64,000 nt of DNA from assembly GCF_014203425.1 (NCBI RefSeq), contig NZ_JACHJC010000001.1, positions 4,428,001 to 4,492,000 on the forward strand. The letters run 5' to 3'. Made by a program: the position numbers and the translations under genes. Below the pieces are notes generated by a model, which had not been told where the DNA came from, searched no databases, and saw nothing but the letters and a program-made list of their open reading frames with translations. Shown one piece after another: positions 14,850 through 24,289 of this stretch. The first letter of the stretch is position 1, and each line of letters begins with the position of its first letter. This DNA comes from Micromonospora echinospora (GTDB lineage: Bacteria > Actinomycetota > Actinomycetes > Mycobacteriales > Micromonosporaceae).

Positions 14850-16634
14850 CTACTGTTCACAGCTTGGTGCGTTGACTACTTGGGTGGTCCATGGGGTGAC
14901 GGTGGGCGTGTGCACCAGCTCGGCCGTCCCGGCGCCGGTCTGGCCGGTGAGCACCGTGACGTCGAGCGTGCGGGTCTGCCCGGGGCGGGTGTCGACCTTC
15001 GCCACCGCCACCTGGCGGCGGCCGTCGATCCCACTGCCCATAGCGGTGTCCCGGCCGTCCAGCCGCCCGGTGAGGACGACGCCTCCGGTCGGCGTGTGCA
15101 CCGAGACGAAGGTGCGTGCGGTGTACTTGTCGCCGGAGAGGGCCAGCCCGGTGACCGACTTGCTCAGGCCCGACTTCGGGGCGGTGGAGTGCACCGTGAC
15201 TCGCAGCCGCAACTCGCGGCGCCCGTCCGGCTGGCACTCGCCGACCGTCACGGTGGCCGAGAATCTGAGGTAGTAACCGAGCTTCGCGGCGCTGCCGTCG
15301 TTGAGGAACACGCCGACAGTCGGCACGGTGTCCTTCTCCGGGAGCTGACCCGCCAGCCGGGTGTCGGCCAGCGCGCGCTGCTCATCGGATCGGACACTCC
15401 AGAACAATATCCGACGTTCATTGATAGAACGGCTGAAAACGGTCAAAAGCGACCGAGGGTCAACCGTCTTGGTGAACAACGTGTCGAATACTCCCGACGC
15501 GGCCCGGGCGAAGAACACGTCCTGGTCCTTCGTGTCCAGGTCCCGGTACGAGTCACTCAGCAGCGTCCGCACGGCGGTGGCGGCGGCCAGCGACGGCCCG
15601 TCCGGCACCTTCACCGGGCCGACCACGCCGAGCAGGTACGACAGGACCACCGGGTCGACCGCCAGCACGCCGTCCACTGTGGTTCCGGTACGGCGGCGCA
15701 CCATGTCCCGGTAGAGCGCGGCGGCGGCCGGGAAGTCCGGGTTGAGGTTCACGTCCGCCGGATAGATGCCCGGCAGGTCGCCCCAGAGCCGCCGCATCTC
15801 GTCGTCGATCTTGAGCGGCGGGTCGAAGGGCCCCATCCCGGACGACGTGCCCTGCTTGACCAGCCGGACCCGGCCGCCCTCGGCCCGCAGCACCGCGTAC
15901 GCGCCGATCATGCCGCCGGTGGCGCGCAGCTCGGCCGGGTTCTGCGAGACGAGCAGATAACTGCGTGGCCCGTCCGCGCCGAGCAGTGGCGGCAGCAGCC
16001 GCGCGCCCCGGTCCGCCGCCGAGGTCAGCTCGCCCAGTTTGTCCAGCTCCGTGCGCAGCGCGGTGACCGCGTCGCGGACCTGCGCCACGAGGTCGTCCAC
16101 CGGCACCTGCCGCAGCCGCTGGGCGGTGGTCCGGACCGCCTGGTCGGCGTCCGACACCTCGGCCGAGACCGCGCGCAGGCGGGCCAGGTCCAGCCGGCCC
16201 TGCTTCGGCACCAGCGAGGCGAGGTCCACCCGGAGCAGCGTGGGGAACGCGAGCCGGGCCAGGTCGTCCACCGCCACCGAGATCTGCCGTACCGCCGCCA
16301 GGTTGTCCCCCGCGTACGGGGTCTGCTGGCCGGCCCACCAGACCGGGTCCCCGGTCGCGCCGCGCGCGGCGGCCGCCTGCTCCTGCAACGCGGCGAGCGT
16401 GCGCTGTGCCCGGGCGACGTCGCCGTCGAGTACCTGGGCGCTGAGCTCCCTGGCCAGCCCGGCGGCGTTGACCAGGTGGGCGCGGGCCTGCCAGCCCCGG
16501 AACGCGACCCAGCCGCCGGCGCTGAGCAGGACCGAGACGACGACCAGCCCGGTCAGCAGGATCCGGCGGACCCGGGCGCGCCGGCGCCGCCGCGAGCGCC
16601 GCCGCCGGCCGGGCGAAGGACCGGGTCCGGACAC
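14850..16634 (-). CDS. DUF4012 membrane-anchored extracellular protein
   Basis: GTG start with an AGGAGG box five bases upstream. In the 594-residue product, a very basic N terminus (RRRRSRRRRRARVRR) and one membrane helix (about 25-47) give a type-II topology with a large extracellular part. The body matches DUF4012, with the signature 'YLLVSQNPAELRATGGMIGAYAVL' and 'GPFDPPLKIDDEMRRLWGDLPGIYPADVN'. The fold is related to LytR-CpsA-Psr proteins, which attach polymers to the wall, and the genes often sit in exopolysaccharide clusters. That link supports a role in polymer attachment or export here. It is followed by the LPVTG gene. Confidence 0.85.
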   Translation of the reverse strand: MSGPGPSPGRRRRSRRRRRARVRRILLTGLVVVSVLLSAGGWVAFRGWQARAHLVNAAGLARELSAQVLDGDVARAQRTLAALQEQAAAARGATGDPVWWAGQQTPYAGDNLAAVRQISVAVDDLARLAFPTLLRVDLASLVPKQGRLDLARLRAVSAEVSDADQAVRTTAQRLRQVPVDDLVAQVRDAVTALRTELDKLGELTSAADRGARLLPPLLGADGPRSYLLVSQNPAELRATGGMIGAYAVLRAEGGRVRLVKQGTSSGMGPFDPPLKIDDEMRRLWGDLPGIYPADVNLNPDFPAAAALYRDMVRRRTGTTVDGVLAVDPVVLSYLLGVVGPVKVPDGPSLAAATAVRTLLSDSYRDLDTKDQDVFFARAASGVFDTLFTKTVDPRSLLTVFSRSINERRILFWSVRSDEQRALADTRLAGQLPEKDTVPTVGVFLNDGSAAKLGYYLRFSATVTVGECQPDGRRELRLRVTVHSTAPKSGLSKSVTGLALSGDKYTARTFVSVHTPTGGVVLTGRLDGRDTAMGSGIDGRRQVAVAKVDTRPGQTRTLDVTVLTGQTGAGTAELVHTPTVTPWTTQVVNAPSCEQ

Positions 16635-16651
16635 AGAATCCTCCTACGGGA

Positions 16652-16663
16652 CGAATAGGACAC
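16652..16663. promoter_or_regulatory. Shared AT-rich motif upstream of the DUF4012 gene
   Basis: CGAATAGGACAC lies 18-29 bp before the DUF4012 start, in an AT-rich gap. One mismatch separates it from CGGATAGGACAC at 20265-20276 in the promoter region shared by the BY-kinase and dehydratase genes. It may be a common control site. Confidence 0.35.
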
Positions 16664-16733
16664 TTTTCGCAATCGAGTTGCTTTCTAGCATGGAAAAGCG
16701 CATGTAAGTCGGCTATTCAGCCACTCTGGTGCC

Positions 16734-17975
16734 TTACATCGCTTCGGCGAGGCTTCCCCGGCTCGGCTCCACGCCCGCCGCCTCGTGCAGCAGGGCCTCG
16801 ATCCGGTCCACGCCGGCCCGCATCGACATCTCCCGCAGGTACGCGCCCCGGCCCCGCCTGCCCATGTCCATCCGGGCGGCCGCCGGGATGGCGGCGGCCA
16901 GCCAGAAGCGGTCGGCGAGCGCGGCCCAGTCCTCCGGCGGGCAGGACAGCCCGGCACGGGCCCGCTCGACCAGCTCCGCCGTCTCCCCTCCGGCGGAGGC
17001 GACCACCGGCGCGGCACAGGCGAGCGCGGCCTGGAGCTTGGCGGGCACGGTCCCCCGCAGCTCGGGCAGGTCGCGCTGCGCGACGAGCTGATAGTCCGCG
17101 GCCGCGTAGAGCTGCGGCATGTCCACAGCGGACCGCCGCTCCACGAACCGGACGTTGTCCGCGCCGAGGTCGGCGGCGAGCCCTCGCACCCGCCGCTCCT
17201 GCGGGCCGGAGCCGACCAGCACCAGGTCCATCCGGTCACCGAGCGCCGCCGCCGCGCGGACCGCCGTCTCCAGGCCCTGGCGCGCGCCGATCGTCCCGGC
17301 GTGCATCACCACGCAGCGGTCCTCCCGGCGGACCATCCGACGGACGGCCGGACCGGCCTGGGTCGGGCGGAAGATGCGCTCGTCGGTCCAGTTGAGCACC
17401 GTCCGCACCCGCGCCGGTTCGACCCCGCGGGCGCGAACCAGATCTCCCATGGACGGCGAGCTGACCGCCACCAGGGCCGCCTCCCGGTAGAGCCGGCGCG
17501 TGGCGGTCTCCAGCCGGGCCGGTTCCCGGCGGCTCCGCTCCGGGTCCGGCTCGTGCTCGGTCCAGACGTCCTGCACGTGCAGGACGGTGGGCGTACGGCC
17601 GAGCAGCCGCAGCAGCCCGGACGCCGCGAACGTGACCGCCGGGTGACCGAAGACGTAGAGCGCGTCGACGCCGCGCAGCAGGCCCGGCCCGGCGAGCGCG
17701 GCGCTGCCGGCGAAGGAGAGCCAGCTCGCGGTACGGCCCCGGGGCGAGCCGTCGCCCCCGGCGTACCGGGGCACCCGCCGTACGGTCAGCCGCTCGCTGT
17801 GCGTCTGGTGCCGCCAGCGCTGCCGCCAGCCGGGATAGACGTGGCCGCCCGGGTAGTCCGGGAATCCGGTGAGCACCCGCACCTCGTGGCCCCGGGCCAC
17901 CAGTTCCTCGGCCAGGCTGCCCGGGACGAACGCCGGCTCCGGCGGGAAGTGGTAGGACAGGATGCCGATCCTCAT
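16734..17975 (-). CDS. GT4-family glycosyltransferase
   Basis: The 413-residue protein begins MRIGILSYHFPPE, the usual GT4/WbuB-type start, with 'SLAEELVARGHEVRVLTGFPDYPGG' (acceptor domain), 'MHAGTIGARQGLETAVRAAAAL' and a C-terminal donor site with 'PAKLQAALACAAPVVASAGGE'. It transfers a nucleotide-activated sugar to a growing lipid-linked glycan in the cytoplasm. ATG at 17975 begins the conserved sequence; the longer open frame ahead has no coding character. It is the only glycosyltransferase in the exopolysaccharide block, so other enzymes must lie elsewhere. Confidence 0.88.
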   Translation of the reverse strand: MRIGILSYHFPPEPAFVPGSLAEELVARGHEVRVLTGFPDYPGGHVYPGWRQRWRHQTHSERLTVRRVPRYAGGDGSPRGRTASWLSFAGSAALAGPGLLRGVDALYVFGHPAVTFAASGLLRLLGRTPTVLHVQDVWTEHEPDPERSRREPARLETATRRLYREAALVAVSSPSMGDLVRARGVEPARVRTVLNWTDERIFRPTQAGPAVRRMVRREDRCVVMHAGTIGARQGLETAVRAAAALGDRMDLVLVGSGPQERRVRGLAADLGADNVRFVERRSAVDMPQLYAAADYQLVAQRDLPELRGTVPAKLQAALACAAPVVASAGGETAELVERARAGLSCPPEDWAALADRFWLAAAIPAAARMDMGRRGRGAYLREMSMRAGVDRIEALLHEAAGVEPSRGSLAEAM

Positions 17976-18119
17976 GTCCACGCTCCCGGCGCGGCTTGCC
18001 GGACGGGCGCGCGGCGCGGCGCGTACGATTCCGGCAACCCCTCTGCGTCCGGCCGCGACCGCCGGAAGAACGCCGTCGCGGCACTCTGCGCCGCGACCGT
18101 GCCGACGAGAGGGGTGCAG

Positions 18120-18674
18120 ATGGTCGACGAGGTCCTCTTCGTCTGCCACGCGAACATGTGCCGGTCACCGATGGCGGAGTTCATCGCCCGCCGGATGCTG
18201 GCCGGCCTGCCGCTGGCGGTCGCCAGCGCGGGCACCGACGCGATCGACGGGGCAGCCATGCACCCGTACGCGGTCGAGGTGACCACCCGGACCGGCGCGG
18301 ACCCGGCGGCCTTCCGCACCCGGCGGCTGCGCCCGGAGCACCTGACCGGAGCGGCGCTGGTGCTGACCGCGACCCGACGCCAGCGCTCGGCCTGCACCGC
18401 GCTTGCCCCGGCCGCGCTGGCCCGGACGTTCACGTTGCGGCAGTTCGCCCGGCTGGCCGCCGAGGCCCGGGCGGACGAGGCGGAGGCGGGCACGCCGTTG
18501 CGGGCGGCGGTGTCGGCCGCCGTCCGCGCCCGGGGGCGGCTGCAACCCGCCGCCCCCGACGCGGACGACCTGCGCGACCCGATCGGCGGATCGCCGGCCG
18601 ACTTCCGGCGCTGCGCGGAGGAGATCGAGCGGTCGATCCGCCCCGTGCTCGCGCTCATCGCGAAAGCCGGGTGA
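18120..18674 (+). CDS. Low-molecular-weight protein-tyrosine phosphatase
   Basis: A GAGAGGGG box precedes the ATG at 18120 of this 184-residue protein. The P-loop VCHANMCRSPMAE (CX5R, about 9-17) and the general-acid pair in DDLRDPIGGS mark the family. The usual partner is a BY-kinase, which is encoded convergently and overlaps the 3' end by 20 bp (18655-18674). It should dephosphorylate the kinase Tyr tail and so set polymer length. An insertion (about 95-145, Ala/Arg-rich) makes it longer than the ~150-residue norm. Confidence 0.9.
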   Translation: MVDEVLFVCHANMCRSPMAEFIARRMLAGLPLAVASAGTDAIDGAAMHPYAVEVTTRTGADPAAFRTRRLRPEHLTGAALVLTATRRQRSACTALAPAALARTFTLRQFARLAAEARADEAEAGTPLRAAVSAAVRARGRLQPAAPDADDLRDPIGGSPADFRRCAEEIERSIRPVLALIAKAG

Positions 18675-20103
18675 GTTCCTGCGTCCGGCCGCCCCCGGCC
18701 TTGGCGCCCCGGCGGCTGCCGGCCCGGTCGGCCGGCACGGAGGGCGCGGCGGGCGGCACGACCACCTTGTACGCCTCGTACTGGTAGGCGTCCGACTTGG
18801 CCACCTTGGCCATGTTGAGCACGCAGCCGAGCAGGCGCACCGAGACCGAGCTGAGCGCGTTCGCCGCCGCCGCCACCTGGCTGCGCGAGGTCCGGCCCTG
18901 CTGGGTGACCAGGAGCGCGCCGTCGGCCTGCACGGCCACCACCACGCCGTCGGTGACGGCCAGCAGCGGAGCGGTGTCGATCACCACGATGTCCGCGGAG
19001 TCCCGCAGCGCCACCAGCAGGTCCGCCATGGACTTCGAGCCGAGCAGCTCGCTCGGGTTGGGCGGGGTGGCGCCGCTGGGCAGCACCAGCAGGGACTTCT
19101 CACCCCAGCGCTGCACCACGTCACCGACCTGGACGTCGCCGACCAGCACGTCGGTGAGGCCGACGCCGCCGTCGAGCCCGAGGTAGTCGGCGACCTTGGG
19201 ACGCCGCAGGTCGGCGTCGATCAGCAGCACCCGCCAGCCCGCCTCGGCGAGCGCGATGGCGGTGTTGCAGGCCATCGTGGTCTTCCCCTCGCCCTGCAAC
19301 GCGCTGGTGACCGCGATGACCCGGGCCGGCTCGTGCACGTCCACGAAGCGCAGGTTGGTGCGCAGCTTGCGGACCGCCTCGGCGCGGGCGGAGGTCGCCG
19401 CCGCGCCGACGATCAGCGGCGCCGCCTTCGCGCCGGTCTCGTACGGGATCTCGCCGAGCAGCGGGCTGCCGGTCACCCGTTGCAGCGCGATGCCGTCGCG
19501 CATCCGGACGTCGGCCAGCCCGCGCAGCACTGCCAGCGCGGCGCCGAGCAGCAGGCCGAGCAGACCGCCCATGACCAGGTTGCGCGTGGGCTGCGGCGAG
19601 ACCGGGCTGGAGGTCACCCGGGGACCGCTGACGACCTCGATCTTGATCGGCGGGGCCTTGCCGTCCGGCGGCGTCTCGACCTTGCGCACCAGCTCGGTGA
19701 ACTTCGTCGCGAGCGTCTCGGTGGTCTTCAGCGCCCGGGTCTGGTCGGTGTCGGTGATCGTCGCCTTGAGCAGGACCGTGCCGGTCGTGCTGGCGGTACG
19801 GATCCGGCTGCGCACCTGGTCGGCGGTGAGGCCCAGCGGCGCGTCGGCCACCACGCTCTGCGCCAGCCGGTCGCTGGTGAGCAGGTCACCGTAGGACTTC
19901 ACCCGCTGCTGGAGGAAGAGGCTGCCCTGGTAGGCGTCGGTGACTCCCTGGCTGGGCGTGGTGACGAAGAACGTCACCGAGGCCTCGTACCGGGGCGCCG
20001 TCCGGACCGTCACCAGCGCGGCGGTGCCCACGGCGAGCATCACCGTCACCAGCACGATCCACCAGTGTCGTCGGACCAGGCGCAGGTAGCCGAGAACGTC
20101 CAT
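18655..20103 (-). CDS. Wzz/BY-kinase: chain-length determinant and tyrosine autokinase
   Basis: The 482-residue protein combines a Wzz domain (membrane helix about 16-35, extracytoplasmic part, second helix about 175-195) with a CpsD/CapB-type kinase. Kinase motifs are Walker A ALQGEGKTT (about 265), 'LLIDADLRRPKVADYLGL' (Walker A') and 'DIVVIDTAPLL' (Walker B). The C terminus has Tyr in SDAYQYEAYKVV, fitting the autophosphorylated tail. ATG at 20103 has AGGGGGAG just upstream. It controls polymer length and export, with the LMW phosphatase as antagonist. Confidence 0.92.
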   Translation of the reverse strand: MDVLGYLRLVRRHWWIVLVTVMLAVGTAALVTVRTAPRYEASVTFFVTTPSQGVTDAYQGSLFLQQRVKSYGDLLTSDRLAQSVVADAPLGLTADQVRSRIRTASTTGTVLLKATITDTDQTRALKTTETLATKFTELVRKVETPPDGKAPPIKIEVVSGPRVTSSPVSPQPTRNLVMGGLLGLLLGAALAVLRGLADVRMRDGIALQRVTGSPLLGEIPYETGAKAAPLIVGAAATSARAEAVRKLRTNLRFVDVHEPARVIAVTSALQGEGKTTMACNTAIALAEAGWRVLLIDADLRRPKVADYLGLDGGVGLTDVLVGDVQVGDVVQRWGEKSLLVLPSGATPPNPSELLGSKSMADLLVALRDSADIVVIDTAPLLAVTDGVVVAVQADGALLVTQQGRTSRSQVAAAANALSSVSVRLLGCVLNMAKVAKSDAYQYEAYKVVVPPAAPSVPADRAGSRRGAKAGGGRTQELTRLSR

Positions 20104-20202
20104 CACGCTCCCCCTCGCGACACGCCGGTCTGCCGATGAAACTGCACGAAAGCCCCCTAAAAGCCCCAGTCGCCGTGCCAGGATCGAATCGCCTATTCAC
20201 GA

Positions 20203-20276
20203 CGTTACGTGACTTAACGAATGTAAACGACCGAACAGGCACAGAAGGTCTAATCCTTTCAATCCGGATAGGACAC
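20203..20276. promoter_or_regulatory. Divergent exopolysaccharide promoter region with palindromic motifs
   Basis: The 185-bp gap between the BY-kinase and dehydratase genes is much richer in A and T than the surroundings. It holds CGTTA-N7-TAACG (20203-20219), TGTAAAC, and CGGATAGGACAC (20265-20276), which recurs with one change at 16652. These are candidate sites for a cluster regulator or for Lsr2. Confidence 0.4.
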
Positions 20277-20288
20277 AGAGGGCAGCCC

Positions 20289-22136
20289 ATGGATAGTGAA
20301 GCCAGCACAGCCGTGCGACCGCACAGCCGGATCACCCACCGCGCCGCCACCCTTTCCCTGTTAACGCTGGACACGGCCGCGTGGTGCGGAGGATTTATCG
20401 GCGCCACCTGGACCCGGTACGAGCTCGACCTCACCGCCGCCGCCAGCGCCCGTACGCTCGGCCTGGCGCTTGCCTGCGCGGCGCTGTACGCCGCGCTCAC
20501 GCTGCTGCGGTCCCGGCTCTACGGCCGCTACCCGATCGGCAGCTCCGGAGACGCGCAGGGACTGGCCGTCACCGTCGCGCTGGTGGCGATCGTCGGCTTC
20601 GCCGCCGTCCTGCCGTGGACGCAGCGGCCGGTACCGGCGAGCACGCCGCTCGTCGGCGGCGCGGTCGCGCTGGTGGCGATGGCCGCCGCCCGCGGACTCT
20701 GGCGGGCCTACGCCGACCGCCAGCACCCCGCCGCGCGACACGCCGAGCCTTGCCTGGTGTACGGGGTGGACGCGGCAAGCGAGCGGCTGGTCCGGGTGCT
20801 GCTGCACGATCCGGGTAGCCGCTACCGGCCGGTGGGCCTGCTCGACGACGCGCCCGACAGCCGCGGCCTGCGGCTGGAAGGGCTGCGCGTGCTGGGCGGT
20901 CGCGAGCAGGTCGGCGACGCGGTCCGGGCGAGCGGGGCGAAAACTGTCATCTTCTCGATGAGCGGCTCGAACCGGCAGCTGCTGCGCGACGTGCGCACCC
21001 GCACCCTGGAGGCCGGCGCGGCGTTCAAGGTGCTGCCGCCGGTGCGCGAGCTGCTCGACCGTCCGGTCGCCGCCACCGACGTACGCGACGTCCAGCTCAC
21101 CGATCTGCTGGGCCGGGCGCACCGGGTGGCGGAGCTGAGCGTGGAGCGGGGCGGGCTGGCCGGCCGGCGGGTGCTGGTGACCGGCGCGGGCGGCTCGATC
21201 GGCTCGGAGCTGTGCCGGCAGATCGCCCGCTGCGAGCCGGACGAGCTGATGATGCTCGACCGGGACGAGTCGGCGCTGCACGCGCTGCAGATGTCGCTGC
21301 ACGGGCGGGCACTGCTGGACGGGCCGGAGCTGATCCTGGCCGACATCCGCGACGCCGAGGGCATCGCCCGGGTGATCGCCGACCGGCAGCCCGACGTGGT
21401 GTTCCACGCCGCCGCGCTGAAGCACCTGACGCTGCTCCAGCGCCACCCCGGCGAGGCGATCAAGACCAACATCCTGGGTACGGTCAACGTGCTGGAGGCG
21501 TGCCGGGACGTCGCCGAGTTCGTCAACATCTCCACCGACAAGGCGGCGAACCCGGCGAGCGTCCTCGGCTACTCCAAGCGGATCACCGAGCGGCTCACCG
21601 CGTACCACGCGCAGCGGCTCAACGGCACCTACCTCAGCGTCCGGTTCGGCAACGTCCTCAGCAGCCGCGGGTCCGTGCTCACCGCGTTCCAGACGCAGAT
21701 CCGCGCCGGCGTGCCGGTCACCGTCACCCACCCCGAAGTCACCCGTTACTTCATGACCGTCCAGGAGGCGGTGCACCTGGTGCTCCAGGCCGCGACCATC
21801 GGCCGGGGCGGCGAGGCGCTGGTGCTCGACATGGGCGAACCGGTCCGGATCGCGGACGTGGCGCGCCGGCTCGCCGCCGAGGCGGACCGGCCCGTGGAGA
21901 TCGTCTTCACCGGGCTGCGACCCGGCGAGAAGCTGCACGAGCACCTGTTCGGCGCGGACGAGGTGGACACCCGCCCGCTGCACCCGTTGATCTCCCACGT
22001 CCCGGTGCCGGAACTGGACCCGGACGAGGTGCGGACGCTGGACCCGTACGCCGACCCGGACGAGCTGATCAAGCGGCTGGCGACGCTCTGCGAACCGGCC
22101 GGCGCCGTCCTGCCGGCGCTGCCCGGCCAGCGCTGA
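20289..22136 (+). CDS. FlaA1/CapD-type nucleotide-sugar dehydratase/epimerase
   Basis: The 615-residue protein has four N-terminal membrane helices (about residues 20-130), a CoA-binding-like domain and a C-terminal extended SDR domain with GAGGSIGSELCRQ (NAD(P) site), HAAALKHL, 'STDKAANPASVLGYSKR' and 'VRFGNVLSSRGSV'. It is the membrane UDP-GlcNAc 4,6-dehydratase/epimerase type that makes the first sugar precursor for exopolysaccharide. As in the CapD group, the catalytic Tyr four residues before Lys is replaced, here by Leu. ATG at 20289 follows a GAGGG box. It is divergent from the BY-kinase. Confidence 0.9.
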   Translation: MDSEASTAVRPHSRITHRAATLSLLTLDTAAWCGGFIGATWTRYELDLTAAASARTLGLALACAALYAALTLLRSRLYGRYPIGSSGDAQGLAVTVALVAIVGFAAVLPWTQRPVPASTPLVGGAVALVAMAAARGLWRAYADRQHPAARHAEPCLVYGVDAASERLVRVLLHDPGSRYRPVGLLDDAPDSRGLRLEGLRVLGGREQVGDAVRASGAKTVIFSMSGSNRQLLRDVRTRTLEAGAAFKVLPPVRELLDRPVAATDVRDVQLTDLLGRAHRVAELSVERGGLAGRRVLVTGAGGSIGSELCRQIARCEPDELMMLDRDESALHALQMSLHGRALLDGPELILADIRDAEGIARVIADRQPDVVFHAAALKHLTLLQRHPGEAIKTNILGTVNVLEACRDVAEFVNISTDKAANPASVLGYSKRITERLTAYHAQRLNGTYLSVRFGNVLSSRGSVLTAFQTQIRAGVPVTVTHPEVTRYFMTVQEAVHLVLQAATIGRGGEALVLDMGEPVRIADVARRLAAEADRPVEIVFTGLRPGEKLHEHLFGADEVDTRPLHPLISHVPVPELDPDEVRTLDPYADPDELIKRLATLCEPAGAVLPALPGQR

Positions 22137-22142
22137 CCGCAC

Positions 22143-22190
22143 GCCGGTGGGACGCGCCCGCCCACGAGGCGCGCGGCGCGTCCCACCGGC
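22143..22190 (+). terminator. Terminator after the dehydratase gene
   Basis: A perfect 16-bp stem (GCCGGTGGGACGCGCC / GGCGCGTCCCACCGGC) with a 16-nt loop starts six bases after the stop codon. It has no U tract. Confidence 0.65.
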
Positions 22191-22293
22191 CCGGCTCGCC
22201 GCCGGTCCCGGCGGACGTTAGGGTTGGTCCCGGTGTGCCGGGAAGCCTGGTCGGCGATGATTTCGCCGATCCCAGCTCCCGAACGGACGCCGC

Positions 22294-23592
22294 ATGACCC
22301 ACACCCCGCCCCCGTCGCGCCTGCTCTCGCGCCGGTCCTGGCCGGAAGCCCGGTTCCTGGCCGACGTGCTGCGCACCGAGACGGTCGGCGGCGCTCTGCT
22401 GCTGCTCGGCGCCGTGGTCGCCCTGATCTGGGCCAACTCGCCGTGGCGCGCGGGGTACGCGGAACTGGGCCACTGGGTGCCCTGGCCCGGCGGCGCGGCG
22501 CTGCACCTCGACCTCAGCCTGCGCACCTGGGCCGCCGACGGGCTGCTGGCGATCTTCTTCTTCGTGGTGGGCCTGGAGCTCAAGCGCGAGTTCGTCGCCG
22601 GTGACCTGCGTGACCCCCGCCGGGCCGCGCTGCCGGTGATCGCCGCCCTCGGCGGCATGGTCGCGCCCGCGCTGATCTACCTGGCGGTGACGCTCAGCGC
22701 CGGCGGGGCCGGACTGCGCGGCTGGGCCATCCCCACCGCCACCGACATCGCGTTCGCCCTCGCCGTGCTCGCCGTGGTCAGCTCCCACCTGCCGCAGGGG
22801 CTGCGCGCGTTCCTGCTCACGCTTGCCGTGGTGGACGACCTCTTCGCGATCACCGTCATCGCGGTGTTCTACACCGCCGACTTCCACCCGCTGCCGCTGC
22901 TCGGCGCGCTGCTGCCGATCGCCGCGTTCGGGTTGCTCGTGCAGCGGCGCCGCACCTGGTGGTGGGCGCTGATCCCGCTGGCCGTGACCGCCTGGGCGCT
23001 CGTGCACGCCTCCGGCGTGCACGCCACGGTGGCGGGCGTGCTGCTCGGCTTCACGGTGCCCGTGCTGCGCGGGCGCGACGGCGCGCCCGGCCTGGCCGAA
23101 CGGCTGGAGCACCGGTGGCGGCCGGTCTCCGCCGGCCTGGCCGTACCGGTCTTCGCCTTCTTCGCCGCCGGGGTGACCCTGGTCGGCGTGGACGTGGGTG
23201 GCGTGCTGAGCAACCCGGTGGTGATCGCGGTGGCCGCCGGCCTCGTGCTGGGCAAGGTCGTCGGCGTGTTCGGCTCGACCTACCTGCTCGCCCGGTTCAC
23301 CCGGGCCGAACTGGACGAGGAGATCACCTGGGCCGACCTGCTCGGGCTGGCGCTGCTGGCCGGCATCGGCTTCACCGTGTCGCTGCTCATCGGCGAGCTC
23401 GCGTTCGGCGCGGGCAGCCCGGAGGAGGACGGCGTCAAGGTGGCGGTGCTGCTCGGCTCGCTGACCTCTGCCCTGCTCGCCTCGGTGGTGCTGGTCCGCC
23501 GCAACCGGGCCTACCGCCGGATCAGCGAACGGGAGAACCGGGACGCCGACGGCGACGGCGTCCCGGACGTCTACCAGGGCGGCGCCGCCTGA
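22294..23592 (+). CDS. nhaA: Na+/H+ antiporter NhaA
   Basis: The 432-residue membrane protein exchanges Na+ (or Li+) for H+ to control pH and salt. About eleven membrane helices are visible. The family hallmarks are '[19 protein letters not shown]', '[13 protein letters not shown]' and the ion-binding pair in VVDDLFAI (Asp-Asp, like Asp163/164 of E. coli). The C terminus is a charged cytoplasmic tail ending [10 protein letters not shown]. The ATG has only a weak ribosome-binding site; a 6-bp hairpin (CGGCGA/TCGCCG) lies about 25 bp upstream. It ends at a strong shared hairpin. Confidence 0.95.
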   Translation: MTHTPPPSRLLSRRSWPEARFLADVLRTETVGGALLLLGAVVALIWANSPWRAGYAELGHWVPWPGGAALHLDLSLRTWAADGLLAIFFFVVGLELKREFVAGDLRDPRRAALPVIAALGGMVAPALIYLAVTLSAGGAGLRGWAIPTATDIAFALAVLAVVSSHLPQGLRAFLLTLAVVDDLFAITVIAVFYTADFHPLPLLGALLPIAAFGLLVQRRRTWWWALIPLAVTAWALVHASGVHATVAGVLLGFTVPVLRGRDGAPGLAERLEHRWRPVSAGLAVPVFAFFAAGVTLVGVDVGGVLSNPVVIAVAAGLVLGKVVGVFGSTYLLARFTRAELDEEITWADLLGLALLAGIGFTVSLLIGELAFGAGSPEEDGVKVAVLLGSLTSALLASVVLVRRNRAYRRISERENRDADGDGVPDVYQGGAA

Positions 23593-23597
23593 CCTGC

Positions 23598-23638
23598 GTC
23601 GCGCCGGCCGTCCCCGCGGGGCGGACGGCCGGCGCGAC
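23598..23638. terminator. Bidirectional terminator nhaA / GDT1
   Basis: A perfect 16-bp stem (GTCGCGCCGGCCGTCC / GGACGGCCGGCGCGAC) with a 9-nt loop separates two convergent genes. Confidence 0.7.
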
Positions 23639-23647
23639 ACCTGCGGC

Positions 23648-24235
23648 TCAGTTCAGCTCCGCCACCGCCTCGAAGATCAGCCACAGGCCGCAGATGGCGA
23701 ACAGCACTGCGGCGCCGTAGCGGATCGCCCGTTCCGGCAGGCGCCGGCCGAGCATCCGGCCCACCAGGATCGCCAGCGCGTCCGCGGCGACCATGCCGAG
23801 CGTCGACCCGAGCCAGGTGCCGAACCAGCCGTACTTGGTGGCGAGCGTGATGGTGGCGAGCATGGTCTTGTCACCCAGCTCGGCCAGGAAGAAGGCCACA
23901 CCGACCGCGAGGATCGCCGACCGGTTGCTGCGCTCGGCCTTGCGCTTCTCCTCCTCGGTCAGCTTGTCGCCGCGCAGCGTCCACGCGCCGAAGCCGAGGA
24001 ACGCCAGGCCGGCGATGAGCGAGATCCATCCGGTGGGCAGCGCGGCGTTCAGGCCGTACCCGATGGCCACCGAGGCCAGGTGCACGATCGCGGTGGCGAT
24101 CGTGATGCCGATGAGCACCGGTACCGTCTTGAACCGGGTGGCGAACGTGAGTGCCATGAGCTGCGACTTGTCGCCCAGCTCCGCAACGAAGATCACGCCG
24201 AAGCTGACCACCAGCGCGACGAAGAAACCCTCCAT
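23648..24235 (-). CDS. GDT1/TMEM165 family Mn2+/Ca2+ transporter
   Basis: The 195-residue protein has six membrane helices and two copies of the family signature, ELGDKSQ (about 18-24) and ELGDKTM (about 120-126), from an internal duplication. Bacterial members (MneA-type) export manganese. ATG at 24235 starts the first helix. The mRNA leader carries a yybP-ykoY manganese riboswitch, so high Mn2+ should turn expression on. A short cytoplasmic segment between the halves is Lys/Glu-rich. Confidence 0.9.
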   Translation of the reverse strand: MEGFFVALVVSFGVIFVAELGDKSQLMALTFATRFKTVPVLIGITIATAIVHLASVAIGYGLNAALPTGWISLIAGLAFLGFGAWTLRGDKLTEEEKRKAERSNRSAILAVGVAFFLAELGDKTMLATITLATKYGWFGTWLGSTLGMVAADALAILVGRMLGRRLPERAIRYGAAVLFAICGLWLIFEAVAELN

Positions 24236-24289
24236 GTGAACCTTCCCGATCAAGCCGGGAGGAGGAACGGGGGCGCCCTCGACCCGGCT

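Noticed and set aside
16785..18674. 629-codon plus-strand frame that ends as the LMW phosphatase
   Set aside because: Only the last 184 codons are real; the earlier part is antisense to the GT4 gene.
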